DNA of 56,925 nt from JAUVKA01 sp964465145 (lineage in GTDB: Bacteria > Bacteroidota > Bacteroidia > Bacteroidales > UBA12481): contig CAYXJR010000016.1 of assembly GCA_964465145.1 (NCBI GenBank), forward strand, positions 1-56,925. The letters are read 5' to 3'. The notes beneath the pieces are model-generated. The model did no database searches. It was not told the DNA's origin and saw only the letters and a list, made by a program, of their open reading frames with translations. Positions 17,738 to 29,300 of the stretch are shown here, in pieces; within the stretch, counting starts at the first letter, position 1, and each line of letters starts with the position of its first letter. Made by a program: the position numbers and the translations under genes.

Positions 17738-18325
17738 ATGGGAGTATTCGAATATATCAGCGGGAAACTGGTTGAAGTTACACCGACTGCAGCAATTATT
17801 GAACAATCTGGCTTGGGCTATTTCGTGCAGATTTCCCTGAATACCTTTTCCCAATTGAGAAAAAAAAACGAAGGGAAACTTTATATCCAGGAGATAATAC
17901 GAGAAGATAGCCATGATCTTTATGGCTTTTTCGATAAGGCTGAACGGGAATTATTCAGGCTATTGATAACAGTTAGCGGAGTAGGTGCAAATACAGCTCG
18001 AATGATGTTGTCATCTTTCCCACCTGCAGAACTTCAAAAGGCCATCATGACCGAAGACGTAAACCTGATAAAAAGCGTCAAGGGAATCGGAGCCAAAACA
18101 GCTCAGCGAATCATCATCGATCTTAGAGATAAACTGGGTAAAGTGGGGGAAAGCACTCAATTTTTCGCAGGCCCGGACAATACCTCCCGTGAAGAAGCGT
18201 TATCTGCATTGGTTATGCTTGGGTTTGGGAAAAGTGAATCTATAAAAGTACTGGATAAACTGCTCGCCTTAGAACCAGAATTAGGAGTGGAAAGATTAGT
18301 GAAAACGGCTCTTAAAAAATTATAA
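17738..18325 (+). CDS. ruvA: Holliday junction DNA helicase subunit RuvA
   Basis: RuvA binds four-way DNA junctions as a tetramer and loads the RuvB motor for branch migration. The 195-residue protein has the N-terminal OB-fold (residues 1-65, MGVFEYISGKLVEVTPTAA), two helix-hairpin-helix motifs (ITVSGVGANTARMML and IKSVKGIGAKTAQRIIIDL, about 75-135) and a short C-terminal RuvB-binding helical domain (EEALSALVMLGFGKSE). It lies directly before sprA, a pairing common in Bacteroidota. Confidence 0.97.
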   Translation: MGVFEYISGKLVEVTPTAAIIEQSGLGYFVQISLNTFSQLRKKNEGKLYIQEIIREDSHDLYGFFDKAERELFRLLITVSGVGANTARMMLSSFPPAELQKAIMTEDVNLIKSVKGIGAKTAQRIIIDLRDKLGKVGESTQFFAGPDNTSREEALSALVMLGFGKSESIKVLDKLLALEPELGVERLVKTALKKL

Positions 18326-18346
18326 ACGCAGCTCCTGGAATTACTT

Positions 18347-21300
18347 ATGCAACAGAATAATAAGTCCTTATTTCATATCCCCCTATTATTAATCTGGCTG
18401 TTTATTATAGCCATTTTTACAATTGGCACAACAGCGGTTAACGGACAGGTGAACAATGGCCTGGCTGCAGGGAATATGTCCAGGGATACTATTATCGACC
18501 TCAGGTTTCCCTTCAAGGATCCATGGCTCTTACCATATAGCCAGAAAGGGTTCGAGTCACCTCTATATCTAAAACTCCCCCCAAATATTCAAACAAGAGT
18601 TGAATATGATCCCGAGACAAACGAATATAAGGTCCAGCGAAAGGTTGGAAACCTTAATTACCGGGATCCCTTTTCCCTGGATTTTGATGCCTACAGACAA
18701 TATGATTTCCAAAACTCCCTTGACAGGTACTGGTCTACCCGGGTTAAGGGAGAGAGTTTTGAAAGTCAGTCATCTCTTATTCCAAAATTATATGTGGGAG
18801 GAGAGGCTTTTGACCGGATATTTGGCTCCAATACTATCAATATCACACCTCAGGGTTCTGCTGAACTGATTTTTGGTTTACAGATCAATAATACTGAAAA
18901 CCCTGCCCTACCTGAAAAAGTAAGAAAAAATACCACCTTCGATTTTGATAACAAAATCCAGATGAATGTGTCGGGGCAGATCGGTGACAAACTTGAACTG
19001 GGAATTACCTACAACACTGAGGCCACCTTTAATTTTGAGAACAAGACAAAGATAGCCTATACCGGTAAAGACGATGAGATAATCCGAAAGATTGAAGCAG
19101 GTAATGTGAACCTTCCTCTTTCTGGTTCTCTTATTACCGGCAGCCAAAGCTTATTTGGGATCAAGACTGAATTACAGTTCGGGCGAATGACTGTAACTAC
19201 CATCCTCTCCCAACAGGAGGGGCAAACGCAAACCATTGAAGTAGAAGGTGGGGGAGTTACAAATGAGATAGAGATTCGAGCTGATGATTACGAGGCCAAT
19301 AAACACTTCTTCCTATCACAATACTACAGGGATATTTACGACCAATCACTTAAAAATCTTCCAGTAATCAATTCAGGAATTAATATCACAAAAATTGAAG
19401 TCTGGATTACAAATAAGAATAATAATTTTGATGATTCAAGAAATGTTGTAGCCTTCCTCGACCTTGGAGAAGGGATTTTGTCGAGGGATACTAATATCTT
19501 TAATAATCAATTTATTAAGTACAATCCTCCTGACAGATATCCTTCCAACGATATTAATGATTTGTATAAAAATATTTTGGATAACTATTCGGCGATCCGG
19601 GATATCAGCCAGGTTACAGGTACCCTGGCTCCCCTTGCTGCATATAACTTTTCAGCAGGCCAGGATTATGAAAAAATTGAAAATGCACGTAAACTTCAAT
19701 CAACAGAATATGAGCTGAATACTAAGCTGGGATATATTTCTCTTAACCAATCACTTAATGCAGACGAAATACTTGCTGTTGCTTTTGAATATACCGTAGG
19801 TGGGAATGTATTTCGTGTTGGTGAATTTTCAAATGAAGTAAACAAAGATGAATCATCGGATGCTCCTTCTCTCATTCTGAAATTGTTGAAGGGAACCAAC
19901 CTGGCCCCAGGGCTGCCTACATGGGACCTGATGATGAAAAATATATACTCCATTCAATCAAGCAGGATCAGCCAGGAAGAATTTATGCTGGACATCCTGT
20001 ATCAAAATGACAAAACCGGAACTGCAAATAATTATATTCCGGCAGGAGCAATTGACGGTCAGATCCTTTTACAGGTTCTCAACCTGGATAATCTTAATGC
20101 TCAGCTTGATCCACAACGGGACGGACGATTCGATTTCATCGATAAGGTTACAATAAACGCCTCAAAAGGCCGGATAATTTTCCCCGTACTTGAACCTTTC
20201 GGTAGTTACCTTAGGCAGAAGATTGAGAATGGCAACCCTGATTTCAGAGAGGCGGCGGATACTTATGTATTCCAGGAATTATACGATGAAACACAAAGCC
20301 GGGCCCAACAGATAGCATCAAAGAACAAATTTCTTATGTCGATACGGTACCGCTCTTCAAGCAGCTCGGAGATAAGGTTAAATGCCATGAATGTACCACA
20401 GGGTTCTGTGGTCGTTACTGCGGGTGGTATGAAGCTGACAGAGAATACCGATTTTACCGTCGATTATACCTCGGGAATTGTAAAAATAATCAACGAGGGA
20501 CTATTGGAATCCGGTACTCCAATAAAGATTTCCCTGGAAAATCAGGCACAGTATGGTATCCAGTCCAAAACCATGATCGGCTCGCATTTTGATTATAGAA
20601 TTAACCGTGATTTTAATATTGGGGGTACATTCCTTCACTTGAAAGAAAGGCCCCTTACCACCAAGGTAAATATAGGACAGGAGCCTATATCCAACACCAT
20701 ATGGGGCTTTAATACCAATTATAAAGGCAGGGCTCCATGGTTGACCCGTGCTATCGATTTTCTTCCTTTCCTGGAAACCAAAGAGGAGTCTTCAATCACT
20801 TTTACCGGTGAATTTGCCCAGCTGGTCCCGGGACACAGCAAAGTGATACAAAAGGAAGGAGAGTCGTTAATTGATGATTTTGAGGGAAGTGAGACCAGTA
20901 TTGATGTGAAGCCCCGGCAACAGTGGGTTCTGGCTAGTACACCGATGGGGCAGCCTACAATGTTCCCTGAAGCCGACTACAGTAATGATCTTGCTTATGG
21001 TTTTAACCGGGCCAGATTAGCCTGGTATCAGATTGACCCGCTTTTCTTACGTAATAACTCAACCACTCCCAGTCATATCGCAAACAATCCGGAGGAACAA
21101 AGCAGCCATTATGTGCGTGAGATACGTGAACAGGAAATATTCCCCTACAAAGAAAGTCCGAACAATTTTCCTTCATATATCCCCGTGTTAAATATGGCTT
21201 ATTATCCGAAGGAGAGAGGCCCATACAACTTTGATGCGATGCCAAATGGAAGTATATCGGCCGGTATCAGCGAGGAGGGCTTGCTTCGTATGCCGGAAAC

Positions 21301-24300
21301 CCGCTGGGCAGGTGTAATGAGGAAACTTTCCACAAACGATTTTGAATCGGCAAACGTAGAGTATATTGAATTCTGGATGATGGACCCCTTCGTGGAGGAT
21401 ACCATCAATAATATTTCAAGGGATGACTCGGATCCAGGCCTTTATTTTAACCTGGGGAATGTGTCGGAAGATATTCTAAAAGATGGCCGGAAGAGTTTTG
21501 AGAACGGATTGCCTACCGTTCAGGAGGTTACATATGTGGATACTACAACCTGGGGGCGTGTTCCGGTAACCCAGTCCTTCGTGAATGCCTTCGACAATGA
21601 AGTATCCTCCAGAATCTATCAGGATGTCGGCCTTGATGGATTGAATGATGATGATGAACGGAGTTTCTTTCAGACTTTCCTGGATTCTCTGCAAATGATT
21701 ATTAATCCAGCTTCCCAATCCTATCTGGATGCATTGAATGACCCTGCATCTGATAATTTTCATTATTACCGGGGTACTGATTTCGATGAGCGGCAAGTTG
21801 GTATTCTGGACCGGTATAAAAAATTTAATGGACTGGAAGGGAATTCTCCTACACCAGAACAAACAGATGAAAATTACCCAACCCAGTCAACTACCCTTCC
21901 CGATGTGGAGGATATCAATATGGACAATACCCTGAGCGAAACGGAATCTTATTTCCAGTACAAGGTGAGCCTCAAGAAAGAGAATTTCCAGGTAGGAAAG
22001 AACTTCATCACTGATGCTATTGTTGGGAAGAATGAAGAGGGAGATCCCGTAACCTGGTACCAATTCAAAGTCCCTATTTACGAACCAGAAAAAGTAATTG
22101 GTAGTATTCAGGATTTCAAGTCTATTCGCTTTATGCGCCTTTTTCTCAAAGGGATCAGTGATCGTATGATCCTTCGCTTTGCCACCCTGGAACTGGTTAG
22201 GGGCGACTGGCGTAAATACAATCTTAGTATGCTGCAAGGAACAGAGAATCTTACAACTCCTGAATATACCCGTGGAAAATTTGAAGTGACCTCAGTTAAT
22301 ATTGAAGAAAACGGAAACCGTTACCCCGTCAATTATGTGCTTCCCCCTGACGTGACCAGGATAACCGACCCGACCAACCCGCATATGATACAGAAGAATG
22401 AGCAGTCAATAGCTCTGAAAGTGGTTGATTTGGAGGATGGTGATGCCAGGGCGGCATATAAAAATGTCGGCTTTGATTTCAGACAGTACAGAAAACTACA
22501 GATGTACGTTCACGCTGAAGCCATTGACGAAACCCAGCTACAGGATGGTGACCTGAGGGCATTTATCAGGATAGGTTCAGATTATACCCAGAATTATTAT
22601 GAATATGAAATCCCCCTGGCTCTGACACCCCACCTTAGCCCACCTGTTAAATATGATCAAAGAAGCGATGCAGATGCGAAGATTGTATGGCCTGTGGAGA
22701 ATAACATCAATATTGTATTGGAGGTATTTCAGGCCGTTAAGCAGGCCAGGAATGATGCGATGAGAGTGATAGGATCCATAATTGACCAGAACTCCGTTTT
22801 TGAAGGGTTTGACGGTAACAACCGGGTGCTGGTAAAAGGGAATCCCAACCTTAGCAATATCCGAACAATAATGGTAGGCGTTAGAAATCCGGCATCAAAT
22901 GGAGGAAATGATTTGGACGATGGAAAGCCTAAAACAGCTATCGTTTGGATGAATGAATTGCGTCTAACCGACTTCAATGAAGATGGAGGATGGGCGGCTA
23001 ATGCCAGGATGACGGCACGACTGGCAGATTTAGGAACTGTTAGTGTATCCGGAGGCACAAGCAACCCGGGCTTCGGCAGCATAGAGAAAAAAGTGCAGGA
23101 AAGGAGTAAAGAGGAAATTTTTCAATATGATATGTCGACCAGCCTGCAATTGGGAAGATTTTTCCCTAAAAAAGCTGGGGTGAACATCCCTATGTATGTG
23201 GGATATTCCGAAAGACGGAGTAACCCTCAATACAACCCACTGGATCCGGATATACCTCTGTCAGCTGCACTCAATAACTCTGAAACCAAGGCTGAGAGAG
23301 ATTCGATTATCTATATCTCACAGGCTTATAACAGGCGAAAAAGCATCAACTTCACCAACATGAAGGTTGAGGGGCAGAATAGCCGGGATGCTAAAATATA
23401 TAGTCTTTCGAATTGGTCGGTATCATACTCTTACAATGAGGTACTAGCCAGGAATATCAATACAGAAAAAAACCTGAACCGTAGTTATACAGGGGTTCTG
23501 AGCTATATATATAATAGCAAGCCACGACCCTGGGAACCTTTCAGGGAAGTTGCTTTCCTAAGTAAACCAGCATTTAGGCTTATCAAAGATTTTAACCTGT
23601 ATTATGAACCATCGATGCTGCGCTTCCAAACCAACCTCGACCGCAGATATAACGAGGTGCGAATGCGGAATGTGGCTAATCCATACCTGAAGATTGAACC
23701 CACTTACAATAAGAACTTTAACTGGAATCGCCTTTATGATTTCAAATGGGACCTTACCCGGTCGATAAAGCTCGATTTTACCGCATCAAACATTGCCAGG
23801 ATTGATGAACCTGACGGACCATTGGATAAGACGGAGCCTGATTATCAGGCCAAACGTGACAGTATCTGGCAAAATATTGTCGGTTTGGGCCGAAATACAC
23901 AATATCACCACGGGATAATCGCACAATATACGGTTCCAATTAACAAAATTTCACTGCTTAACTGGGTTACTCTAACAACTAATTACAGGACCGAATACGA
24001 CTGGACAGCCGGCCCGATTACAGCTGATACAATTAGACTGGGAAACACGATTGAGAATTCCAATCAATTCACGGTCAATGGTCAGCTTAATCTCCAAAGT
24101 CTCTATGGTAAAGTAGGTTTCCTTAAGAAGATCGAAGATAAGTATAAGCGGAAGTCGACAAGTACTAAGCAACAGGCCAATGTGGAAGTAGTCAACTTCA
24201 CCCAGGATAAGTTTAGCTCCAAAAAAGGCAAGAAAACTCTTATAATTCATGATCTGATGACCAAAGAAGTCAGGGTTCAGGTTTTTGACAGTAATAACGC

Positions 24301-25846
24301 TGCCGTGGAGGTGGAGATGGAGGTGGTGAATGACCGGAGGATAAGGGTTATTACGCCTGTGGATGTTGATAATGGGCGGGTAGAGATTGAAGGTAATCTG
24401 GTGGTTCGGGAAAATCCTTTTATATATATTGCTGAGAACACAGCCAGGATATTAATGGGTGTCAGGAATGTTTCCCTGAATTACAATAGCGGCAATGGAA
24501 CCTTCCTGCCTGGCTTTATGCCGGAACCCCAATACCTTGGTATGCAATCCTCCAATGGTATTTTAGCACCAGGATTCGGTTTTGTAATGGGAATGCAGGA
24601 TCCAGTGTTCGGCGACAGGGCTGCAGAATCAGGGTGGATCACTACCGACAGCACCATGAATGATGCCTTTTTCCAGAACCAGAACGAAAGCTTCCTGTTC
24701 AGGGCAAGCATACAACCCCTGCCAGATCTCAGAATAGATATTAACGCCAACCGCTCAATGAGCACAAACCTGGAGCAATATTATATTTTCCAGGGTGGGG
24801 ATACGTTTAACGCTGCGAATAGGATGGTTAGCGGTAATTTCTCAATGAGTTTTCTTTCCCTTAGTTCTGCATTTGAAAAGGGCCCTACTGACTCGGATTA
24901 TACTTCTGATTCATGGGAGAGGTTCAAAAATAACCGTTTTGTTATTTCCAGGAGGTTGGCTGAACAGCGGGTAAATGAACAAAATCCAGGAAGTCCTGAT
25001 TATGACCCAAATTACGGTTCGCAATCTGGGTATGCCGACGGCTATGGCCCCACCTCTCAGGAGGTATTAATCCCGGCCTTTCTTGCTGCTTATTCAAATA
25101 CCGACCCCGATAAAATTGGACTGTCTTCGTTCCCCAGCCTACTCAGCATTATGCCGAATTGGAGGATCAATTACAATGGATTACAGAAAATTGAGTTTTT
25201 CCAGAAGTTTGTCAAGCAGCTGAATATTATACATTCGTACAAGAGCACTTATTCTGTAGGCTCATATTCAACCAACCTGTTCTATGATCCTGATGAGCAG
25301 GATGGCTTGAACTATATCAGGGACCTCCAGCTAAACTTTCTCCCGGATAGAGAAATTGGAGGAGTCAGTATTTCAGAACAATTCAACCCGCTAATCAGCC
25401 TGGACCTTCAAATGAACAATAGCTTTACAGCAAGGTTAGAAATGAAGAAAATCCGCAACCTGTCACTGAGTTTTAACAATAACCAGATGATGGAAAACCG
25501 GTCGGACGAATATGTAATAGGAGCCGGATACCGTTTCCAACAAGTACCTATTACTATCAAAACTCAGGGTACCAAGAAGAAGTTTCAATCCGACCTGGAC
25601 GTACGAGCAAATATTTCCCTCAGGGATACCCGCATGATTATGAGAAAGCTGGAAGAGGATGTGGATAAACTAACATCAGGGGTGAAAGCCTTTGTTATTG
25701 GGTTTACAGCCGATTATACACTTAGTTCAAAGTTCAGGCTGCGGCTGTTTTTCGACCAGAATCTAAACAAACCTCATGTGTCGAGTTCATTTGCAACGAC
25801 AAACACCAAATTAGGCTTCAAACTGCAATTCACCCTAACCGAATAA
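18347..25846 (+). CDS. sprA: SprA, outer-membrane translocon of the type IX secretion system
   Basis: At 2499 residues this is close to the roughly 2400-residue SprA family, which forms the giant single-chain beta-barrel pore through which T9SS cargo crosses the outer membrane. A signal anchor or peptide lies at about residues 10-34 (ending NGQ). The rest is beta-rich with many Tyr, Asn and Arg. It contains repeated SprA-type blocks such as IKVSGQIGDKLELGITYNT-like strands near 205-230 and a region at about 870-890 with LIDDFEGSETSID. The C-terminus TKLGFKLQFTLTE ends on a barrel strand. Gene order ruvA-sprA-gcvH supports the call. It would export the sorting-tail proteins at 529 and 50969. 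The sequence is uninterrupted. Confidence 0.96.
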   Translation: MQQNNKSLFHIPLLLIWLFIIAIFTIGTTAVNGQVNNGLAAGNMSRDTIIDLRFPFKDPWLLPYSQKGFESPLYLKLPPNIQTRVEYDPETNEYKVQRKVGNLNYRDPFSLDFDAYRQYDFQNSLDRYWSTRVKGESFESQSSLIPKLYVGGEAFDRIFGSNTINITPQGSAELIFGLQINNTENPALPEKVRKNTTFDFDNKIQMNVSGQIGDKLELGITYNTEATFNFENKTKIAYTGKDDEIIRKIEAGNVNLPLSGSLITGSQSLFGIKTELQFGRMTVTTILSQQEGQTQTIEVEGGGVTNEIEIRADDYEANKHFFLSQYYRDIYDQSLKNLPVINSGINITKIEVWITNKNNNFDDSRNVVAFLDLGEGILSRDTNIFNNQFIKYNPPDRYPSNDINDLYKNILDNYSAIRDISQVTGTLAPLAAYNFSAGQDYEKIENARKLQSTEYELNTKLGYISLNQSLNADEILAVAFEYTVGGNVFRVGEFSNEVNKDESSDAPSLILKLLKGTNLAPGLPTWDLMMKNIYSIQSSRISQEEFMLDILYQNDKTGTANNYIPAGAIDGQILLQVLNLDNLNAQLDPQRDGRFDFIDKVTINASKGRIIFPVLEPFGSYLRQKIENGNPDFREAADTYVFQELYDETQSRAQQIASKNKFLMSIRYRSSSSSEIRLNAMNVPQGSVVVTAGGMKLTENTDFTVDYTSGIVKIINEGLLESGTPIKISLENQAQYGIQSKTMIGSHFDYRINRDFNIGGTFLHLKERPLTTKVNIGQEPISNTIWGFNTNYKGRAPWLTRAIDFLPFLETKEESSITFTGEFAQLVPGHSKVIQKEGESLIDDFEGSETSIDVKPRQQWVLASTPMGQPTMFPEADYSNDLAYGFNRARLAWYQIDPLFLRNNSTTPSHIANNPEEQSSHYVREIREQEIFPYKESPNNFPSYIPVLNMAYYPKERGPYNFDAMPNGSISAGISEEGLLRMPETRWAGVMRKLSTNDFESANVEYIEFWMMDPFVEDTINNISRDDSDPGLYFNLGNVSEDILKDGRKSFENGLPTVQEVTYVDTTTWGRVPVTQSFVNAFDNEVSSRIYQDVGLDGLNDDDERSFFQTFLDSLQMIINPASQSYLDALNDPASDNFHYYRGTDFDERQVGILDRYKKFNGLEGNSPTPEQTDENYPTQSTTLPDVEDINMDNTLSETESYFQYKVSLKKENFQVGKNFITDAIVGKNEEGDPVTWYQFKVPIYEPEKVIGSIQDFKSIRFMRLFLKGISDRMILRFATLELVRGDWRKYNLSMLQGTENLTTPEYTRGKFEVTSVNIEENGNRYPVNYVLPPDVTRITDPTNPHMIQKNEQSIALKVVDLEDGDARAAYKNVGFDFRQYRKLQMYVHAEAIDETQLQDGDLRAFIRIGSDYTQNYYEYEIPLALTPHLSPPVKYDQRSDADAKIVWPVENNINIVLEVFQAVKQARNDAMRVIGSIIDQNSVFEGFDGNNRVLVKGNPNLSNIRTIMVGVRNPASNGGNDLDDGKPKTAIVWMNELRLTDFNEDGGWAANARMTARLADLGTVSVSGGTSNPGFGSIEKKVQERSKEEIFQYDMSTSLQLGRFFPKKAGVNIPMYVGYSERRSNPQYNPLDPDIPLSAALNNSETKAERDSIIYISQAYNRRKSINFTNMKVEGQNSRDAKIYSLSNWSVSYSYNEVLARNINTEKNLNRSYTGVLSYIYNSKPRPWEPFREVAFLSKPAFRLIKDFNLYYEPSMLRFQTNLDRRYNEVRMRNVANPYLKIEPTYNKNFNWNRLYDFKWDLTRSIKLDFTASNIARIDEPDGPLDKTEPDYQAKRDSIWQNIVGLGRNTQYHHGIIAQYTVPINKISLLNWVTLTTNYRTEYDWTAGPITADTIRLGNTIENSNQFTVNGQLNLQSLYGKVGFLKKIEDKYKRKSTSTKQQANVEVVNFTQDKFSSKKGKKTLIIHDLMTKEVRVQVFDSNNAAVEVEMEVVNDRRIRVITPVDVDNGRVEIEGNLVVRENPFIYIAENTARILMGVRNVSLNYNSGNGTFLPGFMPEPQYLGMQSSNGILAPGFGFVMGMQDPVFGDRAAESGWITTDSTMNDAFFQNQNESFLFRASIQPLPDLRIDINANRSMSTNLEQYYIFQGGDTFNAANRMVSGNFSMSFLSLSSAFEKGPTDSDYTSDSWERFKNNRFVISRRLAEQRVNEQNPGSPDYDPNYGSQSGYADGYGPTSQEVLIPAFLAAYSNTDPDKIGLSSFPSLLSIMPNWRINYNGLQKIEFFQKFVKQLNIIHSYKSTYSVGSYSTNLFYDPDEQDGLNYIRDLQLNFLPDREIGGVSISEQFNPLISLDLQMNNSFTARLEMKKIRNLSLSFNNNQMMENRSDEYVIGAGYRFQQVPITIKTQGTKKKFQSDLDVRANISLRDTRMIMRKLEEDVDKLTSGVKAFVIGFTADYTLSSKFRLRLFFDQNLNKPHVSSSFATTNTKLGFKLQFTLTE

Positions 25847-25859
25847 GGGAATTTATTTT

Positions 25860-25867
25860 TACCTTTG
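25860..25867 (+). promoter_or_regulatory. Candidate -7 box of gcvH
   Basis: TACCTTTG fits TAnnTTTG and lies 33 bases before the ATG at 25901. It overlaps an upstream in-frame TTG at 25865, which supports the downstream ATG as the true start. No clear -33 box is seen. Confidence 0.5.
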
Positions 25868-25900
25868 GATGAAATCTTGAAATTTTTTGAACCAAACACT

Positions 25901-26278
25901 ATGAACATACCTGAAAACCTTAAGTATTCGCAGGATCACGAATGGATACGTACTGAAGAAGATGTAGCCTACGTAGGAATAACAGATTATGCACAATCTA
26001 ACCTGGGCGACATTGTTTTTATTGAGGTGGAAACAGTAGGTGAGGAATTAGATAAAGGAGAAGCATTTGGTAACGTGGAAGCCGTTAAGGCCGTGGAGGA
26101 GCTCTACCTTCCTGTTGCCGGAGAAGTTCTTGAATTCAATGAAGAGTTGGAAGGTTCTCCAGACCTGGTCAACAAAGATCCTTATGGAAAAGGTTGGATG
26201 ATAAAGATTAAAATGTCAAATCCAGCAGACCTTGATGATCTTATGGGCGCGAAAGCCTATTCTGAAATAGTAAAATAA
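25901..26278 (+). CDS. gcvH: Glycine cleavage system H protein
   Basis: This lipoyl carrier shuttles the aminomethyl group between the P, T and L proteins of the glycine cleavage complex. The 125-residue product has the barrel-sandwich fold with the lipoylation site as the Lys in NVEAVKAVEELYLP. The N-terminus YSQDHEWIRTEEDVAYVGIT and the end LMGAKAYSEIV are typical. The start at 25901 gives the family length; a longer in-frame reading would overlap the promoter box. None of the other gcv genes lies in the window. It is followed by a terminator shared with infB. Confidence 0.96.
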   Translation: MNIPENLKYSQDHEWIRTEEDVAYVGITDYAQSNLGDIVFIEVETVGEELDKGEAFGNVEAVKAVEELYLPVAGEVLEFNEELEGSPDLVNKDPYGKGWMIKIKMSNPADLDDLMGAKAYSEIVK

Positions 26279-26296
26279 TATTTCCGGTATTAATAA

Positions 26297-26326
26297 AAAT
26301 GGGTGCCATATATTTTGCACCCTTTT
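26297..26326. terminator. Bidirectional terminator between gcvH and infB
   Basis: A 6-bp GC-rich stem (GGGTGC/GCACCC, 26301-26306 with 26317-26322) is flanked by an A-rich stretch on the left and TTTTCTT on the right. It can terminate gcvH on the plus strand and the rimP-nusA-infB operon on the minus strand. Confidence 0.7.
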
Positions 26327-26330
26327 CTTG

Positions 26331-26356
26331 ATCGGCTTATTTTTTAATCGGCTTAT
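26331..26356. repeat. Short tandem duplication at the infB stop codon
   Basis: ATCGGCTTAT occurs at 26331-26340 and again at 26347-26356, each followed by a T-run. The second copy contains the infB stop codon. It looks like a small slippage duplication that left the gene end intact. Confidence 0.5.
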
Positions 26357-29300
26357 GTTTTAACCGTAAGCTTTTTCTTAAACTCGGCTGTAAGGTAGGA
26401 TTCAATCATGTCACCAGCTTTGATGTCGTTAAAGTTTGAAATATTCAGCCCGCATTCAAGGCCGGTTACCACCTCCTTAACTTCATCCTTATACCGTTTG
26501 AGGGACCCAAGGTCGCCCTCGTAAATCACAATCCCTTCACGAATCACCCGAACTTTAGATGCCCTGGTTATTTTACCGTCTTTTACCATACATCCAGCTA
26601 TGGTGCCGACATTAGTAATTTTAAAGGCTTCAAGAATTTCAAGTGTACCGATCACTTCCTCTCTGATTTCAGGACTTAACATTCCTTCCATGGCGTCTTT
26701 GATCTTGTTGATAGCATCATAGATAATGGAATAAAGGCGGATATCCACACCTTCTTTTTCAGCCAGTTTTCTTGCTGCCAAAGAAGGACGTACCTGGAAA
26801 CCAATGATGATTGCATCTGAAGCCGCTGCAAGTAAAATGTCGCTTTCTGAAATTTGACCTACCGCTTTATGTTTTATATTTACCTGAATTTCATCCGTTG
26901 ATAACTTGATAAGAGCATCCGACAATGCCTCAATTGATCCATCCACATCACCCTTCACAATGATATTCAGTTCCTGGAAGTTCCCGATAGCAATCCGTCG
27001 TCCGATTTCGTCTAGCGTAATGTGTTTTTGAGTACGAATTCCTTGTTCACGTTGTAGTTGTTCTCGTTTGGTAGCAATTTCTCTTGCCTCCCTTTCACTG
27101 GAAAGGACATTGAATTTATCACCAGCCTGGGCGGCTCCATTAAGGCCTAATAACAAAACAGGTTCTGATGGACCGGCAGATTTTATCGGTTTGCTCCTTT
27201 CGTTGAACATAGCTTTTACTCGTCCGAAATAACTTCCTGCTATGAGGATATCTCCAACCTTAAGCGTACCAGCCTGTACTAAAACCGTGGTTACGTATCC
27301 ACGTCCTTTATCAAGGGAGGATTCAATTACCGAGCCCAGAGCGGGTTTATTTGGATTGGCTTTGAGATCCAGAAGTTCTGCCTCAAGAAGCACTTTTTCT
27401 AAAAGGTCGTTTACACCCACTCCATGTTTAGCGGAAATGTCGTGGGACTGGTATTTACCACCCCATTCCTCCACTAGATAGTTCATAGCTGCCAATTGTT
27501 CCTTAATCTTTTCAGGCCTTGCTCCATCCTTGTCCACTTTGTTGATGGCAAATACCATTGGAACTCCGGCAGCTGCAGCATGGTTAATGGCTTCAATAGT
27601 CTGTGGCATAACCGCATCATCTGCTGCAACCACAATGATTGCCAGGTCAGTTACTTGCGCCCCACGAGCCCGCATAGCAGTAAATGCTTCATGGCCGGGT
27701 GTGTCGAGGAAGGTAATGGTCTTGTCATTAGAAAGCAGAACCTTGTAAGCACCAATATGTTGTGTTATTCCTCCTGCTTCACCAGCAATTACATTGGCTT
27801 TCCGGATATAATCAAGCAGTGAGGTTTTACCATGATCAACGTGCCCCATCACAGTAATAATGGGAGGGCGGCTAATCAAGTCTTCTTCCCGATCTGTATA
27901 AGACTCGGAGGATATGGCCTCCTGAAGTTCCACACTTACGAATTCCACGTCATAGCCGAATTCATCAGCCACCAGAGAAATAGTTTCAGCATCAAGACGC
28001 TGATTGATGGACACGAATAAGCCTAAATTAAGACAGGTAGCAATGATATTATTCACAGGAACTACCATCAGGGTAGCCATCTCATTGGCTGTTACAAACT
28101 CAGTAACTTTAATAATGTTCTGATCCAGTTCTTTTTGTTCTGCTTCTGAAGCAGCAGTTTGCCTTATAGCGTCGCGTTTTTCGCGTCTGTGTTTTGACCC
28201 TTTTGATTTACCCTTTGTGGTCAAACGGGCCAGAGTATCCTTGATTTGTTTTTGAACATCTTCTTCAGAAACTTCTGGCTTAGCAATCCGTCTTTTACCG
28301 TGGATACCCGGTTTAACCTTTGCCCTTCCGGATTCAGAGGTGGCCGAACCTCTTCCCCTGGCTGGTCCTGCCTCATTTTTGTCACCATCAATATTAACTT
28401 TATCCTTTCGGATTCTTTTTCGTTTCTTCTTTTTTGTCAAAGGTCTATCTGAAGAAGCCGTAGGTTGTGGCTTTTTCTTTTCGGGCACCTTGGGAAGCTC
28501 AATTTTCCCGACAACTGTAGGCCCTGTCAATTTCCGGATCTCTGTTTTAATATCAACTTCACTAGCCTGATCATAATCTTTCATTGTTTCAGGAGAGGAA
28601 GGTGTCTTTTTTTCAACCACGGCCTGTGGAACCTCTTCAACGACGGGTTTTTCTTCTTCTTTTTCTTTTTTAGGCTCAGTTGCTTTTTTAACCTGGGTTT
28701 TCGATTTCTTTGTCGGTCTGGTTTTTTGATTCAGGCTGTCTATATCAATTTTACCAATGACCTTAATTTCCGATTGGCCTTCTTTCCTCTGGCTGGGTTT
28801 GAATATCTCAGCTTCAACCAGAACATCATCCTTCTTTTCTGGAACCTTTACCACTTTATCAGCTTCCGGAACTACAGCCTTATCAATACTCTCTTCTTCT
28901 GTACCAATGGACACAGTCTTGGGTTCGATTGCTTTTTCGACCTTCTCAGGAATAGCTTCCGCGCTGGCAGATTCCTTTGCAAGCTCAACTTTCTCAACTA
29001 TTTCAGGTTCAGAAATTATTTCCGGTTTTTTAGGTGCCAATTCAACTTTTTTCGCACTCTTTGGCTTGGCGCTTGTTTCTCTTTTTACGGGTCCGACACC
29101 TTTATCTGTAATGAGCAGAACCTCTTCCTGTTCTATTTCATCTTCAGATTCAGCTTCCTCCTCTTTCACAGTATTTTCCAGGGAGACCAATATTCTTGAT
29201 TCATGCCGGTGCTCTTCGGTGAATTTCTCAGCTTCCCGTTTGGCAGATTGGTCTTGCTGGAATTCATTCATGACCAGGTCAAGAGCTTCCTCGGGAATTT

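Noticed and set aside
18425..18440. TTGGCACAA near the start of sprA as a sigma-54 -24 element
   Set aside because: It is inside coding sequence and lacks any -12 match.
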